The notes beneath the pieces were generated by a model that saw nothing but the letters and a program-made list of their open reading frames with translations, made no database searches and had not been told where the DNA came from. 15,424 nucleotides of DNA from an uncultured Prevotella sp. Lineage in GTDB: Bacteria; Bacteroidota; Bacteroidia; Bacteroidales; Bacteroidaceae. The stretch covers positions 1-15,424 of the forward strand of contig URLQ01000061.1 in the NCBI GenBank assembly GCA_900548745.1, in the 5' to 3' direction. The first letter of the stretch is position 1; every line of letters starts with the position of its first letter. The translations under genes and the position numbers were made by a program. This document shows, piece by piece, positions 14,831-15,424 of the stretch.

Positions 14831-14967
14831 CAAGCTTGCTTGAATGTTATGCCGAGCCGAAGCTCATCTTATGCAAAAATAATGCAAGGCGAGCGCAGAA
14901 CTATCAAGCTTGCTTGAGTGTTATGCCGAGCCGAACCTTATCTTATGCAAAGATAATGCAAAAATCC
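14800..14967 (-). repeat. 74-bp promoter-bearing tandem repeat, two full copies plus a partial
   Basis: Copies occupy 14800-14873 and 14874-14947 with 66 of 74 positions identical, and a third begins at 14948 and fades after about 20 bp. Each starts with a CAAAnATA block that, on the minus strand, is a TAnnTTTG promoter box: TATCTTTG in copies 1 and 3, TATTTTTG in copy 2. Each unit includes GCAAGGCGAG, the palindromic CAAGCTTGCTTG and ATGCCGAGCCGAA. I recall similar intergenic sequences scattered through Prevotella and Bacteroides genomes. Only the copy next to the riboswitch has both a good -7 box and a well-spaced -33 TTG. Confidence 0.85.
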
Positions 14968-15296
14968 GATTAAACCGAGAGAAGATGAAATAATTTTTCA
15001 TTTTTAATGAGAGGAAACAAACATATCATCCTGCAAAGGCGTGGCACACGACTGGACACATGTCATATATTTACTTTCAAGTAAAGCATACATGTCCTAT
15101 ATATACTTTCAAACAAAACATACCAGCCAGGAGTATCAAAATATGACCTTAAAGACAGAACTATTCACAGAATGTTACAGACATCAATAACCGGGAACCA
15201 CCTAAAGAACTCATACCATAAATACAGCAAGCGGCAGGAACTCCAAGCCAAGAGATGGAACTAAGGTTATATTTCCTGCAAGACGGGAAACAAGAA
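14968..15296. other. Gene-free stretch between the rRNA operon and the B12 locus
   Basis: No supported gene is seen in these 329 bases on either strand. The sequence is AT-rich. The only structure I can point to is the 32-bp tandem duplication at 15058-15121, which contains a small TTTACTT/AAGTAAA palindrome in its first copy. Confidence 0.7.
15058..15121. repeat. 32-bp tandem duplication
   Basis: 15058-15089 and 15090-15121 are direct, adjacent copies matching at 27 of 32 positions, both starting ACATGTC and containing TACTTTCAA. Function unknown; the copies could be paired protein-binding sites or a simple replication slip. Confidence 0.7.
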
Positions 15297-15330
15297 AAGT
15301 CCTCCGGAGGATTTCTCTTCCGGAGGACTT
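15297..15330 (-). terminator. Intrinsic terminator of the rRNA operon
   Basis: AAGTCCTCCGGA (15297-15308) pairs perfectly with TCCGGAGGACTT (15319-15330), a 12-bp GC-rich stem with a 10-nt loop. On the minus strand the stem is followed by TTTTCTTG. It lies about 20 nt past the 3' end of 5S rRNA, as expected for the end of an rRNA transcript. Confidence 0.88.
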
Positions 15331-15349
15331 CATTCTCTTGATGAAAAAA

Positions 15350-15424
15350 GGCGGTTACCTACTCTCCCGCATTGCATTGCAGTACCATCGGCGCAAGCGG
15401 GCTTAACTTCTCTGTTCGGAATGG
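15350..15424 (-). rRNA. rrf: 5S ribosomal RNA, 3' part
   Basis: On the minus strand the window edge opens with CCATTCCGAACAGAGAAGTT and continues with AAGCCCGCTTGCGCCGATGG, TACTGC, and GGGAGAGTAGGTAACCGCC, the conserved middle and 3' half of bacterial 5S rRNA. About 75 nt are present; the 5' part lies beyond the right edge. The 3' end near 15350 is inferred from the terminal GCC before the T run. It would be the last gene of an rRNA operon transcribed towards the B12 locus. Confidence 0.95.

Noticed and set aside
14800..14967. CRISPR array
   Set aside because: The 74-bp units abut each other with no unique spacers and no cas genes are present.

Overview
The window looks like a chromosomal piece of a Bacteroidales bacterium, most likely Prevotella or a close relative. 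The evidence is a BtuB/BtuG vitamin B12 locus with a surface-lipoprotein signal, several TAnnTTTG -7 promoter boxes, secreted proteins ending in short type IX secretion (T9SS)-like tails, and weak or absent Shine-Dalgarno sequences. The genus is inferred from recall of the families, not from a search.

Left part (1-3660): two copies of the same two-gene unit, lemA followed by an M48 membrane metalloprotease gene, point away from each other across an 815-bp gene-free region. The leftward protease runs off the window after 213 codons. The two LemA proteins are about 90% identical by eye and the proteases align without gaps over the shared part. The central gap holds a short array of about 22-bp repeats with a perfect 15-bp inverted repeat.

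Middle (3661-4571): a structured, probably terminating element, then a small secreted lytic transglycosylase on the minus strand with its own promoter.

Right part (4572-14795), all on the minus strand: a cobalamin riboswitch starts almost at the predicted transcription start. It is followed by btuB (TonB-dependent receptor) and btuG (surface beta-propeller lipoprotein). A second, diverged cobalamin-type riboswitch fills the gap after btuG and leads five genes for secreted proteins: a 137-aa protein, two large unrecognised proteins (724 and 572 aa) sharing an N-terminal motif, and two tandem paralogs (365 and 377 aa) of a Bacteroidetes surface-protein family that I recall near B12 transporters. 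Seven genes therefore look B12-controlled. BtuB and BtuG would capture and import corrinoids; the other five probably act outside the inner membrane in the same process, in a way I cannot define.

Far right (14796-15424): two and a fraction copies of a 74-bp repeat that carries promoter boxes, a gene-free stretch with a 32-bp tandem duplication, a strong intrinsic terminator, and the 3' part of a 5S rRNA on the minus strand. The B12 locus thus lies directly downstream of an rRNA operon. The best candidate for something undescribed is the riboswitch-led set of five secreted proteins at 4572-11298.
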